A stretch of 5,468 nt of DNA from Flavobacteriaceae bacterium TMED68. GTDB lineage: Bacteria > Bacteroidota > Bacteroidia > Flavobacteriales > Flavobacteriaceae. A program made the position numbers and the translations under genes. Shown one piece after another: positions 1-5,468 of this stretch; positions within the stretch are counted from its first letter, which is position 1; each line of letters begins with the position of its first letter. Under the pieces are notes generated by a model. That model saw nothing but the letters and a program-made list of their open reading frames with translations. It had not been told where the DNA came from and did not search any database. The DNA is taken from the NCBI GenBank assembly GCA_002167525.1, contig NHDV01000007.1, positions 92,242 to 97,709 on the forward strand, written 5' to 3'.

Positions 1-6
1 ACCTTC

Positions 7-39
7 CTTATTAACAAATAGACTTACTTATTAACAAAT
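7..39. repeat. Two 13-bp direct repeats, 20-bp period
   Basis: CTTATTAACAAAT occurs exactly at 7-19 and again at 27-39, so the copies start 20 bp apart, about two helical turns. A near-inverted copy with one inserted base (TTTGTTAAATAA) lies at 89-100, overlapping the candidate HU promoter. Each direct copy contains TTATTAACA, one mismatch from the DnaA-box consensus TTATNCACA. The spacing would place two bound proteins on the same face of the helix. The repeats could be operator or DnaA-type sites, or chance in AT-rich DNA. No reading frame at the left edge stays open beyond position 32, so at most a short tail of an upstream gene could be here. Confidence 0.5.
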
Positions 40-84
40 GAGTCAATTTCCCTAGCTTTTTTAACAGTTACACGAAAATCCATA

Positions 85-92
85 TAAATTTG
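85..92 (+). promoter_or_regulatory. Candidate Bacteroidota -7 promoter box of HU gene
   Basis: TAAATTTG matches the Bacteroidota sigma-ABfr -7 consensus TAnnTTTG at every fixed position. It would put the transcription start near position 99 and leave a leader of about 20 nt before the HU ATG at 120. I see no TTG at the expected -33 position (roughly 59-66, which reads as a T-rich stretch), so only half of the promoter is supported. The AT-rich leader without a Shine-Dalgarno sequence is usual for this phylum. Confidence 0.45.
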
Positions 93-119
93 TTAAATAA
101 CCTTATAATATATATAATT

Positions 120-392
120 ATGAACAAAACAGAATTAATTGACGCGATGGCAGCCGATGCTGGCATCTCAAAAGCAGCGGCTAAAAAAGCTCTTGAATCT
201 TTGATGGGAAGTGTATCAGGAACTCTTAAAAAAGGGGGACGTGTTTCGCTGGTTGGATTTGGATCATGGTCAATTTCAAAAAGAGCAGCGCGCGATGGAA
301 GAAATCCCCAAACTGGTGCAACGATTAAAATTGCTGCTAAAAATGTTGTGAAATTTAAAGCAGGTGCTGAATTATCAAGCACAGTTAATTAA
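120..392 (+). CDS. hup: HU family DNA-binding protein
   Basis: This encodes a 90-residue HU-type histone-like protein, which binds DNA as a dimer with little sequence specificity, bends it and helps compact the nucleoid. Visible landmarks are the N-terminal helical region (MNKTELIDAM, residues 1-10), the alanine- and lysine-rich helices to about residue 37, the GFGSW turn (46-50), and the DNA-binding arm with RNPQTG (61-66), whose proline (63) is the residue that intercalates into DNA in known HU/IHF proteins. An ATG at 90 is in frame, but would add ten hydrophobic residues (LNNLIIYII) absent from the family, and the candidate promoter overlaps it; the ATG at 120 gives the standard length. 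GC content is clearly higher than in neighbouring genes (29 of 60 bases at 121-180 against 16 of 60 at 3481-3540), as expected for a highly expressed, conserved gene. An intrinsic terminator follows. The family call is certain; the exact paralogue name is not. Confidence 0.97.
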   Translation: MNKTELIDAMAADAGISKAAAKKALESLMGSVSGTLKKGGRVSLVGFGSWSISKRAARDGRNPQTGATIKIAAKNVVKFKAGAELSSTVN

Positions 393-410
393 TCACTCAA
401 AAGCATAAGA

Positions 411-438
411 AAGGGCTCCTTCTAGGAGCTTTTTTTTT
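411..438 (+). terminator. Intrinsic terminator after HU gene
   Basis: A hairpin with arms at 411-420 and 424-433 (core GCTCCT pairing with AGGAGC, extended by two G-T and two A-T pairs) encloses a 3-base loop (TCT) and runs into nine T residues (430-438). This is a classic Rho-independent terminator 19 bases after the HU stop codon. It ends only five bases before the ATG of the next gene, so HU transcripts would mostly stop before yqgE. Confidence 0.9.
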
Positions 439-443
439 ATTTT

Positions 444-989
444 ATGAATCAAGGTAAGTTGATAGTTGCTACCCCGTCAATTCTTGGGGATTATAACTTT
501 CGTAGATCAGTTATTTTACTTGCTAGTCAAAAGACCTCTGGTTGCATTGGTTTTATTTTAAACAAAAAATTAAATTATAAACTCAATGATGTAGTAGAGA
601 ACTTAAATATGGTATTTCCACTATTTTATGGTGGTCCCGTGGAAAAGGATAATTTATTTTATCTACATAGATTAGGAAATGAAATACCAAATAGTATAAA
701 GATTAATAGCACTTTATTCTGGAACGGTGATTTCAAATTTGTTATTAAACTTATTAATCAGAATAAGCTTAGTGTAAATGATATCCGTTTTTTTCTAGGT
801 TGTAGTAGCTGGAGTAGTGGACAGTTAGAAAAAGAACTTGATGAAAAATCTTGGGAGCCATTTGAAATTCTATCAACAGAAAAAGTAATGAAAATGAAAA
901 TTCAAAATATGTGGCAGAAATGCATGATTTCTTTGGGTGGAAAATACAGACTTTGGTCCAATGCTCCAGAAAATCCAAATTTCAACTAA
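444..989 (+). CDS. YqgE/AlgH family protein (DUF179)
   Basis: This encodes a 181-residue protein of the YqgE/AlgH family (COG1678), conserved in many bacteria but without an established biochemical activity; the AlgH name comes from a reported link to alginate regulation in Pseudomonas. Family landmarks are the N-terminal GKLIVATPSILGDYNF (4-19), GFILNK (36-41), YGGPV (62-66), FFLGCSSWSSGQLEKEL (116-132) with SW at 136-137, LGGKY (164-168) and the flavobacterial C-terminal NAPENP (173-178). There is no signal peptide or membrane segment, so a cytoplasmic location is likely. The start is fixed: an in-frame TAG at 423-425 leaves the ATG at 444 as the only ATG giving the full domain. That ATG sits directly behind the HU terminator, leaving no obvious room for a separate promoter and no Shine-Dalgarno sequence. 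The TAA stop overlaps the TAG stop of the convergent gene. Family assignment is firm; function is unknown. Confidence 0.95.
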   Translation: MNQGKLIVATPSILGDYNFRRSVILLASQKTSGCIGFILNKKLNYKLNDVVENLNMVFPLFYGGPVEKDNLFYLHRLGNEIPNSIKINSTLFWNGDFKFVIKLINQNKLSVNDIRFFLGCSSWSSGQLEKELDEKSWEPFEILSTEKVMKMKIQNMWQKCMISLGGKYRLWSNAPENPNFN

Positions 990-1798
990 CTGAGAAATGA
1001 TATAAATTTCTCTAATAGAGGGTAACTCTTTTTATCTAAATATGACGACTTTCTGTAATTCGAGACACACTGCAGTCCACTTTCTAATGAAATAATGAAA
1101 ATTTCTTCAGATTTTTGAAGCTCAAATGGATTTATTTCTTTTTCTATAATATTATAATGTTTTATATTTTTTGTTAGCCATTCTATAAATACTTCTCGCA
1201 GCACTAAATTTTGACACCCAGACAATAAATTAGGTGTTTGTATTTGATTTGATTCGATTAAAAATATATTTCCATTAAGTGTTTCAGTTATTTTTTTGTT
1301 ATCATTTAAAAGGACAACATCATTTAGACCATTTTCTTTTGCATACATGTTTGAAATTAAACGTAGATCACTATTTGTCTTTGACATATTTGATAAATCG
1401 TTAGAAAACATTAAAATATCTTTATACAGATCAATTTCATAATTTGAAGTGTTTATTTCAATAGGTTTTGAATGACTAAAACTTATAATGAATTTTGTTT
1501 CTTCAGAAACCATAATAAATTGGCATCTGAACAAGCCATTTTCTGTTTTAAAATCAATGATTTTTGTGATCTTAATTAATTCTTCCTCTAATTTCTCCAT
1601 CGTGAAAGAAACAGGAATTTTATATCTGTATCTTCGAAGATTTGATATAATTCTAAAATAGTGTTTTTCCCAAAAAAGAGTTTTCCCATTATAAAACCTT
1701 ACATTTTCTACAAAAGAAAAGCCCTTATGTAAATTGTCTATTAAATCTGATTCAGCCTTAATTAATTGCGATACAACTAAGCCGTTACAATTAAACAT
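986..1798 (-). CDS. Class IV aminotransferase homologue, divergent active site
   Basis: This encodes 270 residues resembling fold-type IV PLP enzymes (branched-chain aminotransferase / aminodeoxychorismate lyase group), close to the usual 275-280 residues of the flavobacterial family. Retained landmarks are GKTLFWEKHYFR (38-49, with the arginine expected near the PLP phosphate), YAKENG (152-157), TETLNGNIFLI (171-181, with Glu172 at the place of the residue that contacts the PLP ring nitrogen), TP (188-189), GC (194-195), Arg201 and PFELQKSEEIFI (224-235). Two elements look altered. The YGDGxFET-type motif expected around 26-34 reads GFSFVENVRF, about three residues short. The catalytic-lysine region reads MSKTNSDL (138-145): Lys140 is present, but the usual Lys-x-x-Asn spacing is not kept. 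It may therefore be an inactive or repurposed homologue. The ATG at 1798 matches the family N-terminus (MxNxNG). It starts 9 bp after the START-like gene, so co-transcription is likely. The family is clear, the activity doubtful. Confidence 0.85.
   Translation of the reverse strand: MFNCNGLVVSQLIKAESDLIDNLHKGFSFVENVRFYNGKTLFWEKHYFRIISNLRRYRYKIPVSFTMEKLEEELIKITKIIDFKTENGLFRCQFIMVSEETKFIISFSHSKPIEINTSNYEIDLYKDILMFSNDLSNMSKTNSDLRLISNMYAKENGLNDVVLLNDNKKITETLNGNIFLIESNQIQTPNLLSGCQNLVLREVFIEWLTKNIKHYNIIEKEINPFELQKSEEIFIISLESGLQCVSNYRKSSYLDKKSYPLLEKFISFLS
992..1033 (+). terminator. Possible weak terminator of yqgE inside the opposite gene
   Basis: Two bases after the yqgE stop, GAGAAAT (992-998) and ATTTCTC (1006-1012) form a 7-bp stem with a 7-base loop. 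A second small stem follows, AGAG (1017-1020) with CTCT (1026-1029), running into five T residues (1029-1033). Together they could end transcription of yqgE. They lie entirely within the 3' coding end of the convergent aminotransferase gene. The stems are AT-rich and weak, so this is tentative. Confidence 0.3.
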
Positions 1799-1807
1799 AC
1801 TATAAGT

Positions 1808-2200
1808 TTAACTAGAACCCAAAATTTGTTTTAAACTTGAAATCAAGTTGTCCCAAAGCATTTTTGATTCCTCCAGTTCGTCTTCTTCTGCAAAATCAGT
1901 AATTATGAGCGAAACGTCATTAGTTAGGTCGTCTACCTGAATTTTAAATTCAAAATAATAGTCGTTATTTTCTTCTTCATCAATTTTCCACTTGAAACGA
2001 ACACGCTCATTATTTTTTTTTTGAATTAGTTTTGCACTTTCTTCACTATCATCCCATATGAAGATAAAATCTTCACCTCTAGAGTTTACATCATCTGCAA
2101 ACCATTCTCCTAGACCAGATGGTGTTGATAAATATTGAAATAGCATCTGTCTTGAAGCATGAAAATCATATTCTATTGAAAAAAGTTCTTTAGTGGTCAT
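1808..2200 (-). CDS. START-like domain protein (AHSA1/SRPBCC-like)
   Basis: This encodes a complete 130-residue acidic protein of the Bacteroidota START-like family, a small SRPBCC (helix-grip) fold related to AHSA1 proteins. Visible pieces are the first strand (LFSIEYDFHAS, 6-16), the helix with the STPSGLGEWFADDV motif (25-38), alternating beta strands (FIFIWD 45-50, RVRFKWKI 66-73, YYFEFKIQV 81-89, VSLIITDFA 96-104), an acidic turn (EEDELEE, 105-111) and the long C-terminal helix (SKMLWDNLISSLKQILGS, 112-129) that closes the pocket. The fold usually binds a hydrophobic ligand or a protein partner; neither is known for this group. There is no signal peptide, so it is probably cytoplasmic. 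It is the first gene of an apparent two-gene unit with the aminotransferase homologue. A 14-bp palindrome lies 16 bp upstream of its ATG. Confidence 0.9.
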   Translation of the reverse strand: MTTKELFSIEYDFHASRQMLFQYLSTPSGLGEWFADDVNSRGEDFIFIWDDSEESAKLIQKKNNERVRFKWKIDEEENNDYYFEFKIQVDDLTNDVSLIITDFAEEDELEESKMLWDNLISSLKQILGSS

Positions 2201-2216
2201 TTATAAAAATTAGATG

Positions 2217-2230
2217 TTCAATATATTGAA
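2217..2230. repeat. 14-bp perfect palindrome upstream of START-like gene
   Basis: TTCAATATATTGAA is a perfect inverted repeat without a spacer, 16 bp upstream of the START-like ATG. The position fits an operator or a small 5'-leader hairpin for the minus-strand unit. A palindrome of this size can arise by chance in DNA this AT-rich, so a regulatory role is only suggested. Confidence 0.4.
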
Positions 2231-2288
2231 AATTCGATTAGAAGTACGTTTATTTTAAAATATTTTCAAAAGGTTGTAGGTAGAAGAT

Positions 2289-2296
2289 TATGTTTT
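2289..2296 (+). promoter_or_regulatory. Possible -7 box for the tRNA gene
   Basis: TATGTTTT matches the Bacteroidota -7 consensus TAnnTTTG except for the last base and lies 20 bp before the tRNA, which would give a short 5' leader. The nearest upstream TTG (2274-2276) is too close for the normal -33 spacing. Weak support, based on position and one partial match. Confidence 0.25.
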
Positions 2297-2316
2297 TATA
2301 TTAGAGAACTTAAAAT

Positions 2317-2390
2317 GGCGAGATAGCTCAGGCGGTTAGAGCGTCGGATTCATAACCCGGAGGTCGGGAGTTCAAGTCTCCCTCTCGCTA
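2317..2390 (+). tRNA. tRNA-Met (anticodon CAU), probably elongator
   Basis: The 74-nt sequence folds into a full cloverleaf: acceptor stem GGCGAGA (2317-2323) with TCTCGCT (2383-2389), where the first pair is G-U; D stem GCTC/GAGC (2326-2329 and 2339-2342); anticodon loop TTCATAA (2349-2355) with CAU at 2351-2353; T stem GGGAG/CTCCC (2366-2370 and 2378-2382) around TTCAAGT; discriminator A at 2390. CCA is not encoded. The initiator form is unlikely because the three G-C pairs next to the anticodon loop are incomplete (A2348 faces C2356) and the initiator C1-A72 mismatch is absent. A CAU anticodon can also belong to the lysidine-modified tRNA-Ile; I favour Met by resemblance to annotated Bacteroidota tRNA-Met genes. 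No intrinsic terminator is visible in the 66 bp that follow. Confidence 0.93.
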
Positions 2391-2456
2391 CATTATTTAG
2401 CAATCAATATTTTAAAACTTATTCTATTCACATAACTTAATATAATCAAGTACCAA

Positions 2457-4109
2457 TTATTTTTTAGATTTTAGATAAAAAGTATATTGGATAATTGAAC
2501 TCATAAATATTGTTCCCAAAGCACCAATGAGATTAAGCCATAAAAAACCAATCTTATCCCAAACAAAGATTGTAATAACAAAAATTTCTGAAATAATTGC
2601 AGCCCAAAAGATAGCTCTCCCTTTAATACTAGTGTTGAATATGCCAACTAAAAATATACCCAAAATAGTTCCATAAAAAATTGAGCCGATTATATTAATT
2701 AATTGAATTAAATTTTCAAAAAGATTTCCAAAGCAAGCAAAAAGTATTGCTATTAACCCCCAGACAAGAGTAAACATCTTTGATGTCTTTAAATAAGTTT
2801 TCTCGGTTTTGTTTCTGTAATTTCTCTTATACAAATCAATTGTACTAGTAGCTGCTAGAGCATTTAATTCTGATGCAGTGGAACTCATCGATGCTGACAG
2901 TATTACAGCGATTAATAGACCTATTAAACCAACAGGTAGATGAGATAAAATAAATGATATAAAAATATAATCCTTATCATTAGTCTCTTGTTTTGGATCT
3001 GATTTACTTATAATATCTCTTGCAATACCTCGTTGTTTTAATTCTTTTTTTCTTAAGGCATCAATTTCTTTGCTAGAACCATTATTTAGCAAAAGATTTC
3101 TGATTTGTTTTTGGGTTTCCATATTTTCAATTTCCAATTTTGAAAATTCTTCAATTTGTTTTGATTCTTTGACTGTCAAAATTGCTTTTGGATTAAAATT
3201 TAATGGAGCTGGCTCAAATTGATAAAACACAAACACCATCACTCCTGTGAAAAGAATAAAGAACTGCATAGGTACTTTAAGAAAACCATTCATTATAAGA
3301 CCCATCTGACTTTCTTTTATTGACCTACCTGATAAATATCTTTGAACTTGTGATTGATCTGTTCCGAAATAAGAAAGAGATAAAAACAAACCACCCGTTA
3401 TTCCGCTCCAAAATGTATACCGGTTTTTTAGGTTAATACTAAAATCTAAAAAATTTAGTTTTTCAGCTTTTCCAGCAATACTTATAGCATCAAGAAATGA
3501 AATTTGATTCGGGAAACTAATTATAATGAAATAGAAAGCTATAAACATCCCAGAAAAAATGATAAACATTTGAAGCTTTTGTGTCATATTTACAGCTCTT
3601 GTTCCACCAACCAAGGTATACAAGATAACTAATGAACCTACAACTAAAGCAGTAATTCTTAAATCCCAATTAAGCACAACACTTAGAATGATGGCCGGTG
3701 CATAAATTGTAATTCCAGCTGCTAAACCTCTTTGCATTAAAAATAAACTGGCTGTTAGAGTTCTAACCCTTTTATCAAAACGATTTTCTAAAAATTCATA
3801 AGCAGTATATATTTTTAATCTGTTATATATTGGGATAAAAAACAAGCAAATTATAACCATTGCGAATGGTAAACCGAAGTAGAACTGTATAAAACCCATC
3901 CCATCATTAAATGCTTGACCGGGTGTTGATAAAAATGTAATAGCACTTGCTTGAGTTGCCATTACCGATAGGCCAACAGTCCACCATCGACTCTGATTTC
4001 CAGCTTTTAAATATTCATTTATGTTCTTTGGATTTTTATTTTTCCAAATACCGTAAAAAACGATAAAAATTAGTGTACCTATGAGAACTGCCCAATCTAG
4101 AGTTTGCAT
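2457..4109 (-). CDS. Sodium:solute symporter (SSS family)
   Basis: This encodes a 550-residue inner-membrane transporter of the SSS family (TC 2.A.21, LeuT-like fold), which uses the sodium gradient to import a solute such as a sugar, amino acid or organic acid. The chain is a series of about 13 hydrophobic segments. Diagnostic parts are the broken helix with MATQASAITFLSTPGQAF (50-67), LVGGTRAV (166-173), the FGTDQSQVQRYLSGRSIKES signature (248-267), and SASMSSTASELNALAATS (405-422), whose small and hydroxyl residues correspond to the sodium site in known members. A charged, lysine/glutamate-rich stretch without membrane segments (about 299-380), possibly a coiled coil, separates the signature region from the sodium-site helix. 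Substrate cannot be read from sequence. The gene follows the PIG-L deacetylase gene on the same strand with 85 bp between them and no hairpin terminator, suggesting co-transcription and possibly import of a substrate or product of that enzyme. Confidence 0.95.
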   Translation of the reverse strand: MQTLDWAVLIGTLIFIVFYGIWKNKNPKNINEYLKAGNQSRWWTVGLSVMATQASAITFLSTPGQAFNDGMGFIQFYFGLPFAMVIICLFFIPIYNRLKIYTAYEFLENRFDKRVRTLTASLFLMQRGLAAGITIYAPAIILSVVLNWDLRITALVVGSLVILYTLVGGTRAVNMTQKLQMFIIFSGMFIAFYFIIISFPNQISFLDAISIAGKAEKLNFLDFSINLKNRYTFWSGITGGLFLSLSYFGTDQSQVQRYLSGRSIKESQMGLIMNGFLKVPMQFFILFTGVMVFVFYQFEPAPLNFNPKAILTVKESKQIEEFSKLEIENMETQKQIRNLLLNNGSSKEIDALRKKELKQRGIARDIISKSDPKQETNDKDYIFISFILSHLPVGLIGLLIAVILSASMSSTASELNALAATSTIDLYKRNYRNKTEKTYLKTSKMFTLVWGLIAILFACFGNLFENLIQLINIIGSIFYGTILGIFLVGIFNTSIKGRAIFWAAIISEIFVITIFVWDKIGFLWLNLIGALGTIFMSSIIQYTFYLKSKK

Positions 4110-4194
4110 TAATATTTGAAATTAACTGTAAGAAGATAAAATATAACGAGGTAAACAATATTTGTAATAATTAATACGAAGTATATATTTTTTT

Positions 4195-5468
4195 TCATTG
4201 CCCGTATGAAATAAGATTTAGAAAAAGGCGATAGGCACCAGGCACACCTGATGGAAGTTGACGAAAGAAACTTAATCCTGTAAAAATAAATTTACCTTTT
4301 CCGCAGTCGGCGACAAGTAGGCTTCCTTTTTTTTCTGACTCACCTTTATCACTCATAGAAAATAATGCTTCATATCTTTTATCCCAAGAATTTGCAAAAT
4401 ATAGACCACGCTCTTGAACCCAATCGTTAAAATCTATTTCTGTAATTTTATTTGGCTCTTTAAGTAGAATATGTTCTTTATTTAAAATAGTTACATGTGC
4501 GTTTTCATCAGTTACTCTTTCACGGGAAATATTAATTCGAAAAGGTGCTAGGATTGAGGAATTAAAATTTCGACTCGTGTTATATTGAATAATAACAGTC
4601 CCTCCTTGCATTGCAAAATCCCATAATATTTGATTTTTAAATGCTAAGTCATTATGAATATTAAATGCCCGTATACCTACAACTACTGTTGAATATTCTA
4701 AAAGTGACACTAATTTTAATTTATCGACATCAAACTCCTTTACTTTAATTCCAACATTTTTTAGACTTTCTGATATTTTATCACCTGCACCTTTGATATA
4801 TGCAATTTCTTTAATCTTAGTTTTTAAATCTATTTTGGAAACAATTGTTTTGTTTGGGCTTAAGAGAAATTGCTTTTGAATATGTGGATAATTGATCTCT
4901 TCAAGAGACATTTTATATTCTTTATTTTCACTTTTAACAATTGACTTTAAAATCGTTTTGGAATTTCCTTTGGGCGGTATGACTCTAAAGATAAACTCTT
5001 TAGATGTACCAGACTTTTTAATATTTACTATTTGACTTTTTGGAGAAAATTCCCAATTTTTGGAACTCATTAATGAAACATCACCGGAGAAATTATTTAC
5101 GTTTGAATTTACTGTCACAGTAATATTTTTCGGATTTTCATTTGAAAACAAAATAACATTGTTTTCAATTTTTGAAGTCACTCTAGGTAGAATTTGGAAA
5201 TCTTGCACGACTTCACCAATAACTCTATCTGTTTTCCGATAGGTGAGAGGTATTTCAATTGGAATTTGAACTTCCTGTATTTTGAAATTAAAATATATTT
5301 TGATTGGATTAGGTGTTTCAGCTAGACCTATTAAATTTTTATTTTTCACCTTATAATTTCCTAAATCTCTTTGTTCTAGTAGCCAATACGGAGTTGTTAT
5401 AGCATCTGTTATTAGTAGATTTTTATTTACACTCCAAACTTTATTATGTGATAGTTTTTTTGACACAT
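4195..5468 (-). CDS. PIG-L family deacetylase, C-terminal part (cut by window edge)
   Basis: These 423 visible residues are the C-terminal portion of a long Bacteroidota PIG-L/LmbE-type deacetylase, usually above 800 residues. Such enzymes remove acetyl groups from N-acetylglucosamine-like substrates using a metal bound by an N-terminal HPDDE-type domain, which is not in this window. Numbering from 5466, the visible part has a beta-rich segment starting at TTPYWL (24-29) and including GEVVQDFQILP (84-94), an immunoglobulin-like segment resembling NEW3 domains (about 103-165, with FSGDVSL and a VIPPKG end), and a glutamine-amidotransferase-like module (about 215-423) with YIKGAGD (223-229), VVVGIRAFN (261-269), GGTVIIQYNTS (288-298), RERVTDENA (315-323), DWVQERGLYF (348-357) and GLSFFRQLPSGVPGAYRLF (397-415). 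The first codon at 5466 is GTG within a frame still open at the edge, so it is an internal valine, not a start. The stop is TGA. The symporter gene follows. The family call rests on remembered C-terminal motifs. Confidence 0.85.
   Translation of the reverse strand, partial: VSKKLSHNKVWSVNKNLLITDAITTPYWLLEQRDLGNYKVKNKNLIGLAETPNPIKIYFNFKIQEVQIPIEIPLTYRKTDRVIGEVVQDFQILPRVTSKIENNVILFSNENPKNITVTVNSNVNNFSGDVSLMSSKNWEFSPKSQIVNIKKSGTSKEFIFRVIPPKGNSKTILKSIVKSENKEYKMSLEEINYPHIQKQFLLSPNKTIVSKIDLKTKIKEIAYIKGAGDKISESLKNVGIKVKEFDVDKLKLVSLLEYSTVVVGIRAFNIHNDLAFKNQILWDFAMQGGTVIIQYNTSRNFNSSILAPFRINISRERVTDENAHVTILNKEHILLKEPNKITEIDFNDWVQERGLYFANSWDKRYEALFSMSDKGESEKKGSLLVADCGKGKFIFTGLSFFRQLPSGVPGAYRLFLNLISYGQ

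Noticed and set aside
90..119. Upstream ATG extending HU by ten residues
   Set aside because: The extension (LNNLIIYII) is not found in HU proteins and the ATG falls inside the candidate promoter; the ATG at 120 gives the standard 90 residues.
68..382. Minus-strand open frame of 104 codons across the HU gene
   Set aside because: It lies antisense to a highly conserved HU gene, has no family resemblance and no start context; it is a by-product of HU codon use.
769..978. Minus-strand open frame of 69 codons inside yqgE
   Set aside because: It is fully inside a conserved gene on the other strand and the translation resembles nothing known.
2391..2456. Terminator for the tRNA or the symporter gene
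   Set aside because: No GC-containing hairpin with a T-run in either direction was found; only AT-rich sequence with no clear structure.
5060..5242. Plus-strand open frame of 60 codons
   Set aside because: It is antisense to the conserved PIG-L C-terminal region, with no promoter or family similarity.
5464..5466. GTG at the right edge as the true start of the deacetylase
   Set aside because: The frame is still open at the window end and the family's catalytic domain should precede this point, so the codon is most likely an internal valine.

Overview
The window looks like chromosomal DNA of a low-GC member of the Bacteroidota, most likely a marine-type flavobacterium. The reasons are the very AT-rich genes, an HU protein of the flavobacterial type, a -7 box of the Bacteroidota form (TAnnTTTG) in front of it, start codons without clear Shine-Dalgarno sequences, and several proteins typical of this phylum (START-like domain protein, class IV aminotransferase, SSS symporter, and a long PIG-L deacetylase with a C-terminal tail). 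No species can be named from the sequence alone.

Layout. Positions 1-119 are non-coding and hold a 13-bp direct repeat with 20-bp spacing and a candidate promoter. Next on the + strand come the HU gene (120-392), a strong intrinsic terminator (411-438) and a YqgE/AlgH family gene (444-989). The YqgE stop codon overlaps the stop codon of the convergent minus-strand unit. That unit reads START-like protein (2200-1808), then class IV aminotransferase homologue (1798-986), 9 bp apart and probably co-transcribed. A 116-bp spacer with a 14-bp perfect palindrome separates it from a + strand tRNA with anticodon CAU (2317-2390). The rest is minus strand: the 3' part of a PIG-L family deacetylase gene (open at the right edge, ending at 4195), followed 85 bp later by a sodium:solute symporter gene (4109-2457).

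How the genes fit together. HU compacts DNA. YqgE, the START-like protein and the aminotransferase homologue form a neighbourhood I recall from flavobacterial genomes, but their joint role is unknown. The PIG-L/symporter pair suggests uptake of a solute, perhaps an N-acetylated amino sugar or related compound, coupled to its deacetylation; this is inferred from family and adjacency only.

I found no CRISPR array, mobile element, toxin-antitoxin pair or clear new system. The most interesting point is the aminotransferase homologue, which keeps the fold's later landmarks but seems to have lost or shifted key active-site elements.
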